DNA from: a bacterium M00.F.Ca.ET.205.01.1.1
Lineage (GTDB): Bacteria; Pseudomonadota; Alphaproteobacteria; Rhizobiales; Rhizobiaceae
Length of the DNA: 64,000 nt
Assembly: GCA_004791255.1 (NCBI GenBank)
Contig: SRUQ01000007.1
Location: 62,001 to 126,000 of the forward strand
Reading direction: 5' to 3'
Shown here: positions 1 to 8,271 of the stretch, piece by piece
Numbering within the stretch: the stretch's first letter is position 1
Layout: each line of letters starts with the position of its first letter
Made by a program: the position numbers and the translations under genes
The notes under the pieces: generated by a model
What the model was told of the DNA's origin: nothing
What the model saw: only the letters and a program-made list of their open reading frames with translations
Database searches by the model: none

Positions 1-489
1 CGTCCACAAGGCCGACTTCGACAGCGCATAGGAGAAATAGCGCGGCGTCGGCCGCCAGACGCGCTGGTCGATGATGTTGACGATCAGCCCCTCCTGCCCT
101 TCCGGTAGAGCCCGGGCGAAACTCTGCGCCAGCAGCGCCGGGGTTTTCAGGTGAATGGCAAAGTGGCGGTCCCAGGCCTGCCAATCGAAATCCTCAACGG
201 AATCGTCGACGAACAGCGAAGCGTTGTTGACCAGAAGCGAGATTGGTCCGAGCGCTGCCTCCGCCCGGCCGACCAGGCCGGCGACAGCATCCATATCGGT
301 CAGGTCGGCGCCGACCACGACGGCGCGGCCGCCGGCGCGGTTGATTCCGGCGGCCAGCGCATCCGCCTCGCCGTGCGAGCGGTTGGCGTGGATGGCAACG
401 GCAAAACCATGGGCGCAGAGATCCTCGACGATCGCCTTGCCGATCCGTTTTGCCCCGCCCGTCACCAGCGCCGCGGTAGCTTTATTCAT
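1..489 (-). CDS. SDR family oxidoreductase (3' end outside the window)
   Basis: Reading leftward from an ATG at 489 there is an open frame of 163 codons that runs off the window edge. The N-terminus has the Rossmann glycine motif (VTGGAKRIGKA, near residues 9-19), a central NNAS motif and, close to the window edge, the catalytic Tyr/Lys pair as YALSK. These are hallmarks of classical NAD(P)-dependent short-chain dehydrogenases. The TGGAKRIG pattern resembles pteridine/dihydromonapterin reductase-like members (FolM type), but the substrate cannot be read from sequence. The gene is partial because only its C-terminal tail is missing, not because it is broken. Confidence 0.85.
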   Translation of the reverse strand, partial: MNKATAALVTGGAKRIGKAIVEDLCAHGFAVAIHANRSHGEADALAAGINRAGGRAVVVGADLTDMDAVAGLVGRAEAALGPISLLVNNASLFVDDSVEDFDWQAWDRHFAIHLKTPALLAQSFARALPEGQEGLIVNIIDQRVWRPTPRYFSYALSKSALWT

Positions 490-903
490 CTGTCGTCAAT
501 CCCTTGTTTTCGACGCGAAATGATGGCGCCGGCAAAATATGGCCTATCATCGGTTAAGTGACGTTCGCACCTGGGGCAGCATTGTGGCGAAACGGCCTGG
601 CCGGCACTCCGACTCGTCCCGCAACGAGGCCAGCCGGGACCCAATATAGGGTGATGGACTCCATGCACCAAGCGGTGTGCAGCGCAGCATGACCCGGCTG
701 CTGACATTTCGCTGTTGCGAAGATGCAACGTCAAGGTTCGGCCTCATTCGTGCCGGGGAATGACCCAAGTTCAGGTTCGCTTCAGCCGCATTTCGACACG
801 ACATTCGGAACCGACGAACGCCAGATCCGTTTCACCCCCCGGACGGGTCGATGGCGATCGTGAGAAACAAGCCTGTGTCCTGTGGCTTAAGGAGTAAAGA
901 ACA
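490..903. other. Intergenic stretch between divergent genes
   Basis: This 414-bp region separates the leftward SDR from the rightward outer-membrane protein gene. Short open frames occur on both strands, but none has a convincing ribosome-binding site or a recognisable product. The last bases before 904 carry a good Shine-Dalgarno (AAGGAG near 889-894) for the downstream gene. I could not pick out a confident promoter. Confidence 0.5.
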
Positions 904-1560
904 ATGCAAGCCAATCTCAAATTCGCACGGCCGCTGGCTGTCGCGCTCGGGCTCTTCGCCCTCGGTGGTTCCGCTTATGCTGCGGACGTCGTTCAGGAAG
1001 AGCCGCCGGCACCCGCCCCGATTGCCGAACTGCCCGTCGCATCCTGGGCCGGACCCTATGCCGGTCTTAACGTCGGCTACGGCTTCAGCGGCAAGACCAA
1101 GGAAAAGGACTTCGGCGTTCAGACCGACACCAAGGGTTTCGTCGGCAGTGTCTTCGGCGGCTACCAGTGGCAGCAGGAGAACTTCGTGTACGGCGCTGAA
1201 GCCGAACTCGGCTACAACGGCGTCAAGGGTGACGATAACGGCATCAACTCCAAAGCCGGCTTCGAAGGCTCGCTGCGTGCCCGTCTCGGCTACGCTGTGA
1301 CCCCGGAGATTCTGCTCTACGGAACCGGCGGTCTCGCCGGCAGAAGCCTGAAGGTCGAGGACTCCGTCATTCCGGCCAGCGACACCGCCACCATGCTCGG
1401 CTGGACGGCCGGCGTCGGTACCGACATCAAGCTGACCGACAATGTGTTCGGCCGCGTCGAGTATCGCTACACCGACTTCGGCTCCAAGAGCTTCGACGGT
1501 ATCGGCAAGGTCAAGGCCACCGACAACCGCGTCACCTTCGGCGTCGGTATGAAGTTCTAA
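904..1560 (+). CDS. Outer membrane beta-barrel protein (Omp25/Omp31-like porin family)
   Basis: The 218-residue product has a clear Sec signal peptide (hydrophobic VALGLFALGGSAYA, cleavage after AYA near residue 27). A short proline-rich linker follows, then an eight-strand-type barrel pattern with repeated GxxxGY segments. The C-terminus ends in VTFGVGMKF with the terminal aromatic residue that BAM recognises. AGLNVGYGF and the WAGPYAG motif are typical of the Omp25/31 and RopB-like surface proteins of Rhizobiales. Those are abundant structural porin-like proteins of the outer membrane. The start is supported by AAGGAG about 9 bases upstream. A strong terminator follows 20 bp after the stop, so it is monocistronic. 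Confidence 0.88.
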   Translation: MQANLKFARPLAVALGLFALGGSAYAADVVQEEPPAPAPIAELPVASWAGPYAGLNVGYGFSGKTKEKDFGVQTDTKGFVGSVFGGYQWQQENFVYGAEAELGYNGVKGDDNGINSKAGFEGSLRARLGYAVTPEILLYGTGGLAGRSLKVEDSVIPASDTATMLGWTAGVGTDIKLTDNVFGRVEYRYTDFGSKSFDGIGKVKATDNRVTFGVGMKF

Positions 1561-1580
1561 GTCGTTCAAGCCACGACACG

Positions 1581-1609
1581 AAAAGCCGGGCCTCGCGCCC
1601 GGCTTTTTT
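1581..1609 (+). terminator. Rho-independent terminator of the outer-membrane protein gene
   Basis: A perfect 7-bp GCCGGGC/GCCCGGC stem (1585-1591 with 1597-1603) and 5-nt loop is followed immediately by six T residues (1604-1609). It sits 20 bp after the stop codon of the porin-like gene. Confidence 0.9.
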
Positions 1610-1696
1610 GTTGCCCGCCGTCGCGATTGCTTTCAGGCGCACCGCCCCCTTGCGACAGGTCCGCCAACACCGCGCAGAATAAGCCGCGCGATCTCC

Positions 1697-2074
1697 TCAG
1701 GCTGGCCGCTTTGCGACTTTGGCCGGTTTGACTTTCGGCGGCAGCGTCTCGACGAAAGCCAGTGCGCGACCGAGCCAGCCGGCGAGATCGGCTTCGCCCG
1801 CCGTGCCTTGAGCCGCGACATGGACGTAGCCTTCCATCGAGCGCCCGCCCATCTCCATCGGGCTCGCATGAGGAAGCGCTACGGTGGCCGCATGCGCGGC
1901 CCTGCCGACGCGCACCAGGAGCCCGCGCTTCGAGGTGCCGATCAGCATGTTGCCGTTGATCATGAAGCAGGTGCCGCCGAACATCTTCTGCTCGGTGAAG
2001 GCGCGCTTGCCGAGGGCGGCACGCAGACGCTCGACCATCGGATCGGGCGCAGCGCTGGTTGAGGGCGTTGCCAT
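1697..2074 (-). CDS. TfoX/Sxy N-terminal domain protein
   Basis: The 125-residue product has the TfoX N-terminal domain pattern: FTEQKMFGGTCFMINGNML near residues 24-42, followed by LLVRVG and the GRSMEGYVHV strand, then a helical tail and a basic end. In gammaproteobacteria TfoX/Sxy regulates competence. Standalone single-domain versions in alphaproteobacteria have no established role. I chose the ATG at 2074 because GGAG lies about 7-10 bases upstream and the domain starts there; an upstream in-frame start would add 37 unlikely residues read from a repeat. Confidence 0.82.
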   Translation of the reverse strand: MATPSTSAAPDPMVERLRAALGKRAFTEQKMFGGTCFMINGNMLIGTSKRGLLVRVGRAAHAATVALPHASPMEMGGRSMEGYVHVAAQGTAGEADLAGWLGRALAFVETLPPKVKPAKVAKRPA

Positions 2075-2156
2075 GCTAACCACTCCGCGATTTGGATGGG
2101 TGTCAGGCAAGCATGGAAGCGGGTGGGAATTCAAGGCGGGAGCGCGCGCACCACCA

Positions 2157-2177
2157 ATCTCCCCACAATGGGGAGAT
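2157..2177. repeat. Short palindromic intergenic repeat (ATCTCCCC type)
   Basis: ATCTCCCCA and TGGGGAGAT form a perfect 9-bp inverted repeat around CAA. A related copy with the same ATCTCCCC arms lies in the opposite orientation at 56981-57003. Both sit just beyond gene ends, consistent with a dispersed palindromic element rather than gene-specific regulation. Confidence 0.65.
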
Positions 2178-2185
2178 CGCTGCAA

Positions 2186-2785
2186 TTACCCCGGCACGCA
2201 ACCCTTCAGCTCCGGGTACTTCTCATCGAAGCGCGCGGCCCAGCGCACGAGCCGGCCGCGGCCCTTTTCCCATTGCCCGCCAAAGCGCAGCGAGAGGTAG
2301 CCGAGGGTGGCGCGCAGCGCCATCTGGCCGACGGTGATCTTCTTCGGCAGTTTCGGCGGGTTGGCGTTGATGAGGTCGAGTGCGGCGGTGATCTTCACCC
2401 ACTGGCGGTCGAGCCAGGGCTGATAGACCATCTCCTCCGGTCGCGTGCGGCGCTCATAGACCATCGACAGCGCGCAGTCGCAAATGCCGTCGGCGAGTGC
2501 CTCCAGCATTTCCGCCTCCAGCCGCTTGTCGGGGTTGCGCGGGAACAATGCGTTCTTCGAGGCGCGGTTGAGGTGCTGGGTGATGACGCGGCTGTCATGG
2601 ATCGCGCGACCGTCCTCGAGCACCAGCACCGGGATCTTGCCGAGCGGATTGGCATCGATCAGTTCGGCCGGCTTCTCCTCGGTCTTGATGGGCACCAGAT
2701 CGATCGCAATGCCAGCATAGGCCGCCGCCATCCGCACCTTCGAGCTGTAGGGGGAGGTGGAGGCGTAGAGAAGCTTCGGCATCAT
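2186..2785 (-). CDS. Glutathione S-transferase family protein
   Basis: The 199-residue protein has an N-terminal thioredoxin-like GST domain: PKLLYASTSPYSSKVRMAA with the SPYSxKVR signature near residues 10-17, and a cis-proline region GKIPVLVLEDG followed by the glutathione-contacting DSR (residues 49-65). An all-helical C-terminal domain follows. Such GSTs conjugate or reduce small molecules with glutathione in the cytosol, and the substrate is unknown. Two consecutive ATGs are possible starts; AGGAA lies just upstream. It reads in the same direction as the TfoX-like gene, separated by about 110 bp that contain the palindromic repeat. Confidence 0.88.
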   Translation of the reverse strand: MMPKLLYASTSPYSSKVRMAAAYAGIAIDLVPIKTEEKPAELIDANPLGKIPVLVLEDGRAIHDSRVITQHLNRASKNALFPRNPDKRLEAEMLEALADGICDCALSMVYERRTRPEEMVYQPWLDRQWVKITAALDLINANPPKLPKKITVGQMALRATLGYLSLRFGGQWEKGRGRLVRWAARFDEKYPELKGCVPG

Positions 2786-3192
2786 CGGGTTCCTGTTGCA
2801 GTCGGGCAGTGTTGACCGAACAGGTTCTCGCGATCAACGGCCAGAGCACAAAAAACAACAGCCAGAAAACCGAAGGCGGCGGTTTCCTCTCCCGGCTATC
2901 GCGACATGCCTACAGACTTGGTACGCCGGAACACGGGAGCAGCAGGCGGCTGGATTCAAAACCCGCTCCAACCAAGCTCGTTCCCGGGCACTGCAACCGG
3001 GTTAGCCCGCTCCGAGAGAAGCCCGAAGGCGAGCGAGGCGGCCTATTGGCGCCTCGCTTTGCAGCCCTCGTCCCTTCCTCGACAGCCCAGCACACGATCC
3101 CGGATAACTTGCCTCCGAAACCGCGCCGATCCAGAGCGCCAGAGCGTCCTCGCCGCGTCCACAGAGACGTGCGACGCCCCGACGGCTCGGGT
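2786..3192. other. Intergenic region with one hairpin
   Basis: No convincing gene lies here. A 9-bp inverted repeat, AGCGAGGCG (3032-3040) with CGCCTCGCT (3050-3058), is followed by only a few T residues, so it is at best a weak terminator or a small dispersed element. The open frames crossing the region are extensions of frames antisense to the H1-like gene. Confidence 0.4.
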
Positions 3193-3645
3193 CTACTTCT
3201 TGGCCGGAGCCTTGGCCTTCGCAGGCGCTGCCTTGGCCTTCGGTGCGGCGGCTTTCTTCACCGCGGGCTTGGTCGCGGCGGCCGCGGCCTTCTTGGGCGC
3301 CGCCTTCGCTGCCGGCTTGGCGGCGGCCTTCGCAGGCGCTGCTTTCTTGGCTGCAGGTTTCGCCGCAGGTTTTGCCGCAGCCTTGGCCGCTGGCTTCTTG
3401 GCTGGTGCTGCCTTCGCTGCCGGCTTTGCCGCAGCCTTCGCAGGCGCTGCTTTCTTCACTGCCGGCTTTGCTGCTGCCTTGGCCGCAGGCTTCTTGGCCG
3501 GTGCCGCCTTTGCCGCAGGCTTTGCTGCGGCCTTCGCAGGCGCTGCTTTCTTCACTGCCGTTGCGGCCTTCGCCGCGACTGCTTTTGCGGGTGCTTTCTT
3601 TGCCGGAGCCTTGGATGCCGGCGCTTTAGATGACTGCTTAGCCAT
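3193..3645 (-). CDS. Lysine/alanine/proline-rich histone H1-like protein
   Basis: The 150-residue product is made almost wholly of Lys, Ala and Pro in KPAAK/APAKK blocks after a short MAKQSSKAPASK start. This is the composition of eukaryotic H1 tails and bacterial H1-like nucleoid proteins (AlgP, Hc1 family). It has no globular domain. It probably binds DNA or another polyanion nonspecifically, but that is inference from charge. The ATG at 3645 has AAGGGG about 8 bases upstream; an earlier in-frame start would add 17 unrelated residues. Internally it carries a 32-residue repeat encoded by 96-bp DNA repeats (3295-3555), so the length should vary between strains. Confidence 0.8.
   Translation of the reverse strand: MAKQSSKAPASKAPAKKAPAKAVAAKAATAVKKAAPAKAAAKPAAKAAPAKKPAAKAAAKPAVKKAAPAKAAAKPAAKAAPAKKPAAKAAAKPAAKPAAKKAAPAKAAAKPAAKAAPKKAAAAATKPAVKKAAAPKAKAAPAKAKAPAKK
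3295..3555. repeat. 96-bp tandem repeat within the H1-like gene
   Basis: Residues 31-62 and 63-94 of the H1-like protein are the same 32-residue unit (VKKAAPAK ... AAAKPA). A truncated third copy ends near residue 117. At DNA level the segment beginning CGCAGGCGCTGCTTTC recurs exactly 96 bp apart (3439 and 3535). Confidence 0.8.
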
Positions 3646-4134
3646 GTCATGCCCCTTCACGTTATGCCGACGGCCGTGAATGACCCCGGCCGGCAATGCA
3701 TATCTGACTCGCGGCTCGCTAGCCAGCGAAGCAATGAGATGATTTTTCGCGAACGAGAGCTTGGCTGCGCGCGACTGTTCTCGGCACCGACTTTCGCAAA
3801 ATCATCGGCTGATCTTGGAGCCCGATCAGACGTTTCCGCCGACACTACGAGAGCATAAAAACGTCGAAGCTTTCACGCGCGACAATCGCGCGGCTCACAA
3901 GCTGCGAACATTGCGGGATGCCGTCCATCCGTCTCGTCGACTTGAGTTGCAGGACGATCTACATCGGCTGCGAACGCAAAGACCTCGCGTTCTGGATCAG
4001 CAGAATACTCTGTGTTATAGAGTAATCTGCATCCATCGAAGGGAATGCGTGATGCGGTTCCTCGAAGATCAGACAGCCTGTAGCGTTGGGCTCATCGCCG
4101 GCGGCCTGCGGCTGATCCATATTGAGACCTGCTG
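3646..4134. other. Intergenic region upstream of the winged-helix regulator
   Basis: About 490 bp lies between the divergent H1-like gene and the regulator at 4135. It is less GC-rich than its surroundings around 3990-4050. No open frame with a credible start was found, and no clear promoter or RNA gene. Only the AAGGGG Shine-Dalgarno of the H1-like gene at its left edge is certain. Confidence 0.4.
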
Positions 4135-4467
4135 ATGGGTGCCGACGAGATCATTCATCAAAGCACACGGCTGAAGATCATGGTGGCGCTCAATGTACTG
4201 GACAGGCGCGAGGCGCTGGAATTCACCCGGCTGAAGGTCATCGTGGATGTCACAGATGGCAATCTTGGGGCGCATATCGACACGCTGGCGAGAGCCGGCT
4301 ACGTCGATATCGAAAAGCTATTCGTTGGGCGCAGGCCGCAGACACGGGTCAAGGCGACCGCGGTTGGGCGACGCGCTTTTCGCAATCACGCCGCCTTCCT
4401 GCGCACCCTTCTCGACGAGGCGGAGCCGCCGCCGGAGCGCCGTCAGCGCAAGGCGCGGCGACGCTGA
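4135..4467 (+). CDS. Winged-helix transcriptional regulator (HTH_34/MarR-like)
   Basis: The 110-residue product fits the small single-domain winged-helix family. It has IHQSTRLKIMVALNVL as helix 1, LKVIVDVTDGNLGAHIDTLARAGYVDIEK as the recognition helix plus start of the wing, and KTxVKATAVGRRAF as the wing strand and last helix. The TDGNLGAHL core is characteristic. Members are cytosolic DNA-binding regulators, usually local. The ribosome-binding site is weak. The 3' end is 40 bp from the convergent LysE gene, so no obvious target is adjacent on the same strand. Confidence 0.8.
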   Translation: MGADEIIHQSTRLKIMVALNVLDRREALEFTRLKVIVDVTDGNLGAHIDTLARAGYVDIEKLFVGRRPQTRVKATAVGRRAFRNHAAFLRTLLDEAEPPPERRQRKARRR

Positions 4468-4506
4468 TTGCTGGCCATCGCAAGCGGCAATTACCAGCGC
4501 AATCTC

Positions 4507-5121
4507 TCAGCGCGTGGCGACCACGGCGACGCCGGCGCCTATCATTACACCGCCGGCGGCGCGGTTCACCCGACGCACGATGCGCGGCGTGCTCAACAGG
4601 CTGCGGGCGCGGCTGGCGAGGACGACATGCCCACCGATCACCACAGCCTCGACAGCCAGGATGACTGCAATCAGGATGATGAGATGATCGGCGGTCAGCG
4701 ACGCGCCGACGACATTGGGCAACAGCGCCACGTAGAACAGCGGCATTTTCGGATTGCCGAGATTGAGGGCGACGCCGGTGGCAAAGATCATCAGCATTCC
4801 GCGCCGTCCAGAGACTGGCTGCAGGTCAGGCACGACCGGCACGGCCGTCCATAGCCTGATGCCCATCCAGATCAGATAGGCCGCTCCGCCGTAGCGAAGC
4901 AGGGTCATGACAACCGCCATCTTGGCGGCGATGATCGACAGGCCGAAGGCCGCGAGCGCCAGAAAGATGAGAATGCCGACCACCGTGCCGGCACCATAGG
5001 CGATGCCCGACGCCGCGCCGCTGGAGATCGTGCGGGCAACGATTGTCATGTTGTCCGGACCCGGGCTGGCGGCGAACACGAAGAAGGCAGCAGCGAAGGC
5101 AAGGATGGTGGCAAGGTCCAT
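4507..5121 (-). CDS. LysE/RhtB family amino-acid exporter
   Basis: The 204-residue inner-membrane protein has about six hydrophobic segments and the LysE family N-terminal signature AASPGPDNMTIVAR (residues 18-31). GNPKMPLFYVALLP follows in the middle, matching the family N-P-K motif. Such proteins export amino acids or derivatives; which one is unknown. I chose the ATG at 5121 because GGAG lies about 7 bases upstream and the first membrane segment starts directly after it. An upstream alternative would add a 22-residue polar leader. Confidence 0.87.
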   Translation of the reverse strand: MDLATILAFAAAFFVFAASPGPDNMTIVARTISSGAASGIAYGAGTVVGILIFLALAAFGLSIIAAKMAVVMTLLRYGGAAYLIWMGIRLWTAVPVVPDLQPVSGRRGMLMIFATGVALNLGNPKMPLFYVALLPNVVGASLTADHLIILIAVILAVEAVVIGGHVVLASRARSLLSTPRIVRRVNRAAGGVMIGAGVAVVATR

Positions 5122-5277
5122 GGAGACTCCGAAAGTGGCCTGTTGCCCTCGGGCTTTCAGCCTAGCCGATCCGGCGGTCGGCGACATCTGGAAAAATCAG
5201 CATTGTCTTCCAGAATCATCGTCGCCATGGATGCGCGCCTGGTTGGCGACCTGCGACGATCGCACCGGAGATTTTCG

Positions 5278-6114
5278 TCACGGCTGATAGCCGAGGCAGA
5301 TGGCGCCGAACGCGACAACGGCACAGGCGCCGACCCGCCGCGGCGTCAGCGACTCGCCGAGAAACAGCCGGCCGATAAGGGCCGCGAAGACGACACTTGT
5401 CTCGCGGATGGCGGTGATTGGTCCCGCCGGCCCGAGCGCGAATGCGGCGACGACGACACCATAGGCCAGAAGCGCAAAGAGTCCGCCGCCCATTGCTTTC
5501 CAGGTATCGGGTGCCCGCAGGTCGACGGTGAGCCGGCCACGCAGAATCACGAAGGTCGTGGGCAGCAGCGCGCCGTAGAGCAGCAGCACCCAGGCGGTGT
5601 AGGCGCCGGCATTTCCCGCGGCGCGGACGCCGATTGCATCCACGGTCGCGTATGCGGCGATAATCGCACCCGTCGCCAACGCGTAGAAGATCGACGTCGT
5701 GGCGGCTCTCCCCCGTCCCAGCGAAAGCCCCATGATGCCGCAACCAACCAAGGCGACGCCCAAGGCCTGCGGCATGGTGAGCCGCTGGTCGGCCAGGAGA
5801 AATCCACCGAGCGTGACGAGCAGCGGCACGCTTCCGCGAACTATGGGATAGACCTGTCCGAGTTCGCCATATCTGTAGGCGGCCACCAGAAATACGCTGT
5901 AGCCGACCTGGAGGCAGGCCGAGAGCGCGACGTAGGGCCAGGCCGACGCAGCCGGAAAGGCGTGGAAAATGGCGAAGGGAATGGCGAGCGCCGTGCTGGA
6001 AAAGCTCATCACGGTGATGGTCCACAACCTGTCCGCTCCCGTTCGCAGAAAGGCGTTCCAGCTTGCGTGCAGGATCGCGGCAAAAAGCGCGAGCCCGATG
6101 ACCAGCGGGCTCAT
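5278..6114 (-). CDS. EamA/DMT family transporter
   Basis: The 278-residue protein shows about ten hydrophobic segments arranged as two tandem EamA repeats of roughly 140 residues. Typical features are LHASWNAFLR near the start, AYRYGELGQVYPIVRGSVPLLV at the end of repeat 1, and ETSVVFAALIGRLFLGE in repeat 2. These drug/metabolite transporters move small metabolites across the inner membrane, and the substrate is not predictable. Its ATG overlaps the stop of the upstream TetR gene by 4 nt (ATGA). The two are therefore translationally coupled, and the transporter is likely the target of that repressor. Confidence 0.88.
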   Translation of the reverse strand: MSPLVIGLALFAAILHASWNAFLRTGADRLWTITVMSFSSTALAIPFAIFHAFPAASAWPYVALSACLQVGYSVFLVAAYRYGELGQVYPIVRGSVPLLVTLGGFLLADQRLTMPQALGVALVGCGIMGLSLGRGRAATTSIFYALATGAIIAAYATVDAIGVRAAGNAGAYTAWVLLLYGALLPTTFVILRGRLTVDLRAPDTWKAMGGGLFALLAYGVVVAAFALGPAGPITAIRETSVVFAALIGRLFLGESLTPRRVGACAVVAFGAICLGYQP

Positions 6115-6692
6115 TGCGGCCTGCGAGAGGCGGCGATCAGCCCCAAGCCTGCCTTGCGGGCCGCGCGAACGGCGGCGTCGACCTGCCCCATCTGCGCCAT
6201 CAGGGTCGCGCCTTCGATCAGCATCAGCAGCGCTGCCGCCACACTCTCCGCCTGTCCGCGTGGCATTGCGTCCGTGAGGATCTGCCGCATGCGCAGCCTG
6301 AGGCCGTTCTTCTGCCTGGCGACAGCCTTGAAAACCGGATGCTGGGGATCACCGAACTCGGCCAGCGCATGCGCGAACAGGCAGCCATGAAAATCCTCGC
6401 TGCGGAACCAGCGCTCATGCCAATCGAATATCTTTTTGATTTTCTGCTCCGGCGTCCCCCCCTCCTCCGCGAGCCGATCGAGCTGGCGGTCAAACCGCCT
6501 GGCGCGATAGTCGAGCACCTCGACGATCAGGTCGTCCTTGCTCGGGAAATGCCGGTACATCGTCATCTTGGCCACATCGGCCTCGGCGATGATGCGATCG
6601 ATACCGGTGGCGTGGAAGCCAGCACGCTTGAACAGCGCGTAGGCCGTCTCGACGACGTGCTGGCGTTTGTCGGAAGCGGGCGATGATGGCAT
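6111..6692 (-). CDS. TetR/AcrR family repressor of the adjacent EamA transporter
   Basis: The 193-residue protein has a TetR N-terminal HTH: VVETAYALFKRAGFHATGIDRIIAEADVAKMTMYRHFPSKDDLIVEVL at about residues 11-58, with the TMYRHFPSKDDL end typical of the family. A helical ligand-binding domain follows. I chose the ATG at 6692; a TTG four codons earlier is possible. It heads a two-gene operon with the transporter, and a perfect palindrome lies just upstream (6707-6728). That arrangement is standard for autoregulated repressor-transporter pairs. Confidence 0.88.
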   Translation of the reverse strand: MPSSPASDKRQHVVETAYALFKRAGFHATGIDRIIAEADVAKMTMYRHFPSKDDLIVEVLDYRARRFDRQLDRLAEEGGTPEQKIKKIFDWHERWFRSEDFHGCLFAHALAEFGDPQHPVFKAVARQKNGLRLRMRQILTDAMPRGQAESVAAALLMLIEGATLMAQMGQVDAAVRAARKAGLGLIAASRRPQ

Positions 6693-6706
6693 GGCGGCTA
6701 CCAAGT

Positions 6707-6728
6707 GATGAGACAGGTCTGTCTCATC
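6707..6728. promoter_or_regulatory. Perfect palindromic operator for the TetR-EamA operon
   Basis: GATGAGACAG at 6707-6716 and CTGTCTCATC at 6719-6728 are exact reverse complements separated by GT. The site begins 15 bp upstream of the TetR start codon. Its size and symmetry match a TetR dimer site, and autorepression is inferred. Confidence 0.82.
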
Positions 6729-6823
6729 CTAGTGCGCCGGAACCCATCGGTTGTCAACACGGGTTGAAACGCGCCTGCAGCGGGCCGCAGGCGCGAGAGG
6801 GAACCGTAAGCGGAAAAACGCGC

Positions 6824-7276
6824 TTAGCGCAGGACGCGGCAGCGGCCGTTGTAGACCATCCAGCGGTCGAAGCCGGCGACGCAGAATTCGACATTGTCGC
6901 CGATCGAGGCAAAGCCCTGCCCTTCTTCGATCAGATAGAAGATCGAGCGGTCACGGCCGTCGGACAGATTGACGGTGGCCCGGCAATAATGACGGCCGAT
7001 CGGCCATTGTTCGCTCGCCTGCTGATACCGGTGCTGACGAATGTTGCGAAAATCGGTGATGGCGACATCGGGCAAATGCGGCACGTGACGCACCTGATAG
7101 GCGAACCGGTTGGTGATCTTGTTCAGCACCCATGACTCGCCGCAGACGCTGCCGTCATCGCCGGAATAGACGCCAAGGTCAGCGGCATGAACCGCCTGGG
7201 TGACGCCGAGCGATGCGGAAAGCGGAGTGCACAAAGCAACGAGTGCCGCTAGGGCGGATTTGGCGAAGCGAGTCAT
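6824..7276 (-). CDS. Secreted cysteine-containing protein of unknown function
   Basis: The 150-residue product begins with a signal peptide (LAALVALCTPLSASLGVTQAVHA, cleavage near residue 31). The mature part has four cysteines (SVCGES, HYCRA, EFCVA, GRCRV), which could form two disulfides in the periplasm. Aromatic motifs such as SWVLNKITNRFAYQVRHVP and RWMVYNGRCRVLR are present. I do not recognise a named domain; similar small secreted proteins are widespread in Rhizobiales. It has its own transcription unit, flanked by the TetR operator region and the rlmJ side. Confidence 0.7.
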   Translation of the reverse strand: MTRFAKSALAALVALCTPLSASLGVTQAVHAADLGVYSGDDGSVCGESWVLNKITNRFAYQVRHVPHLPDVAITDFRNIRQHRYQQASEQWPIGRHYCRATVNLSDGRDRSIFYLIEEGQGFASIGDNVEFCVAGFDRWMVYNGRCRVLR

Positions 7277-7422
7277 GACAGCCTCTCAGGGTCGATTGCG
7301 CGCACTGTGGGGATTCGCTTGGCGGCGGTCAAGCGGTTGCATCAACGATGGTGAACCAGGAGAAACGCTCCCACGCGGATTGCCTGGAAATGCGTGGTCT
7401 TTGTTGATCCTGGCCCGCCAAT

Positions 7423-8271
7423 CTACTCCCGGGCCAGCCAGTCCAGCGACCAGTCCGCCGGCTTTGCCACCGCCAGCAGCTTGTGCAGTGCCGGCAGCAA
7501 GGTGCGCAACTCGCCCTCAAGCGTGAAAGGTGGATTGACCACCACCATGCCGCTGCCGTCCAGGCTGGGCTCCGAAGAGGGTGGCCTGATCTCGAATTCT
7601 ATGTCGAGCAGCTTCGGAATGCCGGATTGCTTCAGCGCCTTCCTGAAGGCGATGATCGCCTTGCGGTCCTTGATCGGATACCACAGCGCATAGAGGCCGC
7701 CGGGCCAGCGTCTGTGGGCTCTCATGAGCCCGTCAACGAGGCGGTCGAATTCACCCGCTTCCTCGAAGGGAGGGTCGATCAGAACCAGGCCGCGCTTTTC
7801 CTTCGGCGGCAGATGCGCGCCAAGCGCCAGCCAGCCATCGAGTTCGATCACCCTTGCCTGGAAATCGCCTGCGAATACCGCCTTAAGCGTCGCGGCATCC
7901 TTGGGGTGCAGTTCGATCGCCGTCAGCCGATCCTGCTTGCGCATGAGATGCCGGGCGATCAGCGGCGAGCCCGGATATCTGGTCACGCCGCCGTTGGGGT
8001 TGAGCGAGCGCACCGCATCGAGGTAGGGCGCCAGAAGCGCAGCGGCCTTTGCCTCGAGCGCGGCATCGACCAGCCGGCCGATACCGCCTTGCCATTCGCC
8101 TGTCTTCTGCGCTTCGAGCGACGACAGGTCGTAACGGCCGATGCCGGCATGGGTGTCGATGACGCGAAACGCCTTGTCCTTCTGCTTCAAATAGTCGAGC
8201 AGCCGTGTCAGCACGACATGCTTGACGACATCGGCGAAGTTTCCGGCGTGATAGACGTGGCGATAGTTCAC
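7423..8271 (-). CDS. rlmJ: 23S rRNA (adenine(2030)-N6)-methyltransferase RlmJ
   Basis: The 282-residue protein starts with MNYRHVYHAGNFADVVKH, the invariant N-terminus of the RlmJ family. It has the SAM-binding DTHAGIGRYDL segment (residues 39-50) and the N6-adenine methyltransferase motif DPPFE (166-170). RlmJ methylates A2030 of 23S rRNA during ribosome maturation in the cytosol. Its start overlaps the stop of the upstream membrane-protein gene by 4 nt, so the two are co-translated. Confidence 0.93.
   Translation of the reverse strand: MNYRHVYHAGNFADVVKHVVLTRLLDYLKQKDKAFRVIDTHAGIGRYDLSSLEAQKTGEWQGGIGRLVDAALEAKAAALLAPYLDAVRSLNPNGGVTRYPGSPLIARHLMRKQDRLTAIELHPKDAATLKAVFAGDFQARVIELDGWLALGAHLPPKEKRGLVLIDPPFEEAGEFDRLVDGLMRAHRRWPGGLYALWYPIKDRKAIIAFRKALKQSGIPKLLDIEFEIRPPSSEPSLDGSGMVVVNPPFTLEGELRTLLPALHKLLAVAKPADWSLDWLARE

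Noticed and set aside
715-897. A small gene upstream of the porin-like gene
   Set aside because: 60 codons without domain, start signal or composition distinct from the intergenic background.
2809-3633. Cys/Leu/Arg-rich frame opposite the H1-like gene
   Set aside because: It mirrors the 96-bp repeats of the H1-like gene and has no start signal; it is the complement of Lys/Ala-rich codons.
5143-6390. 415-codon forward frame across the EamA and TetR genes
   Set aside because: Antisense to a coupled repressor-transporter operon with a clear operator; the frame is full of Arg/Gly/Gln low-complexity sequence.
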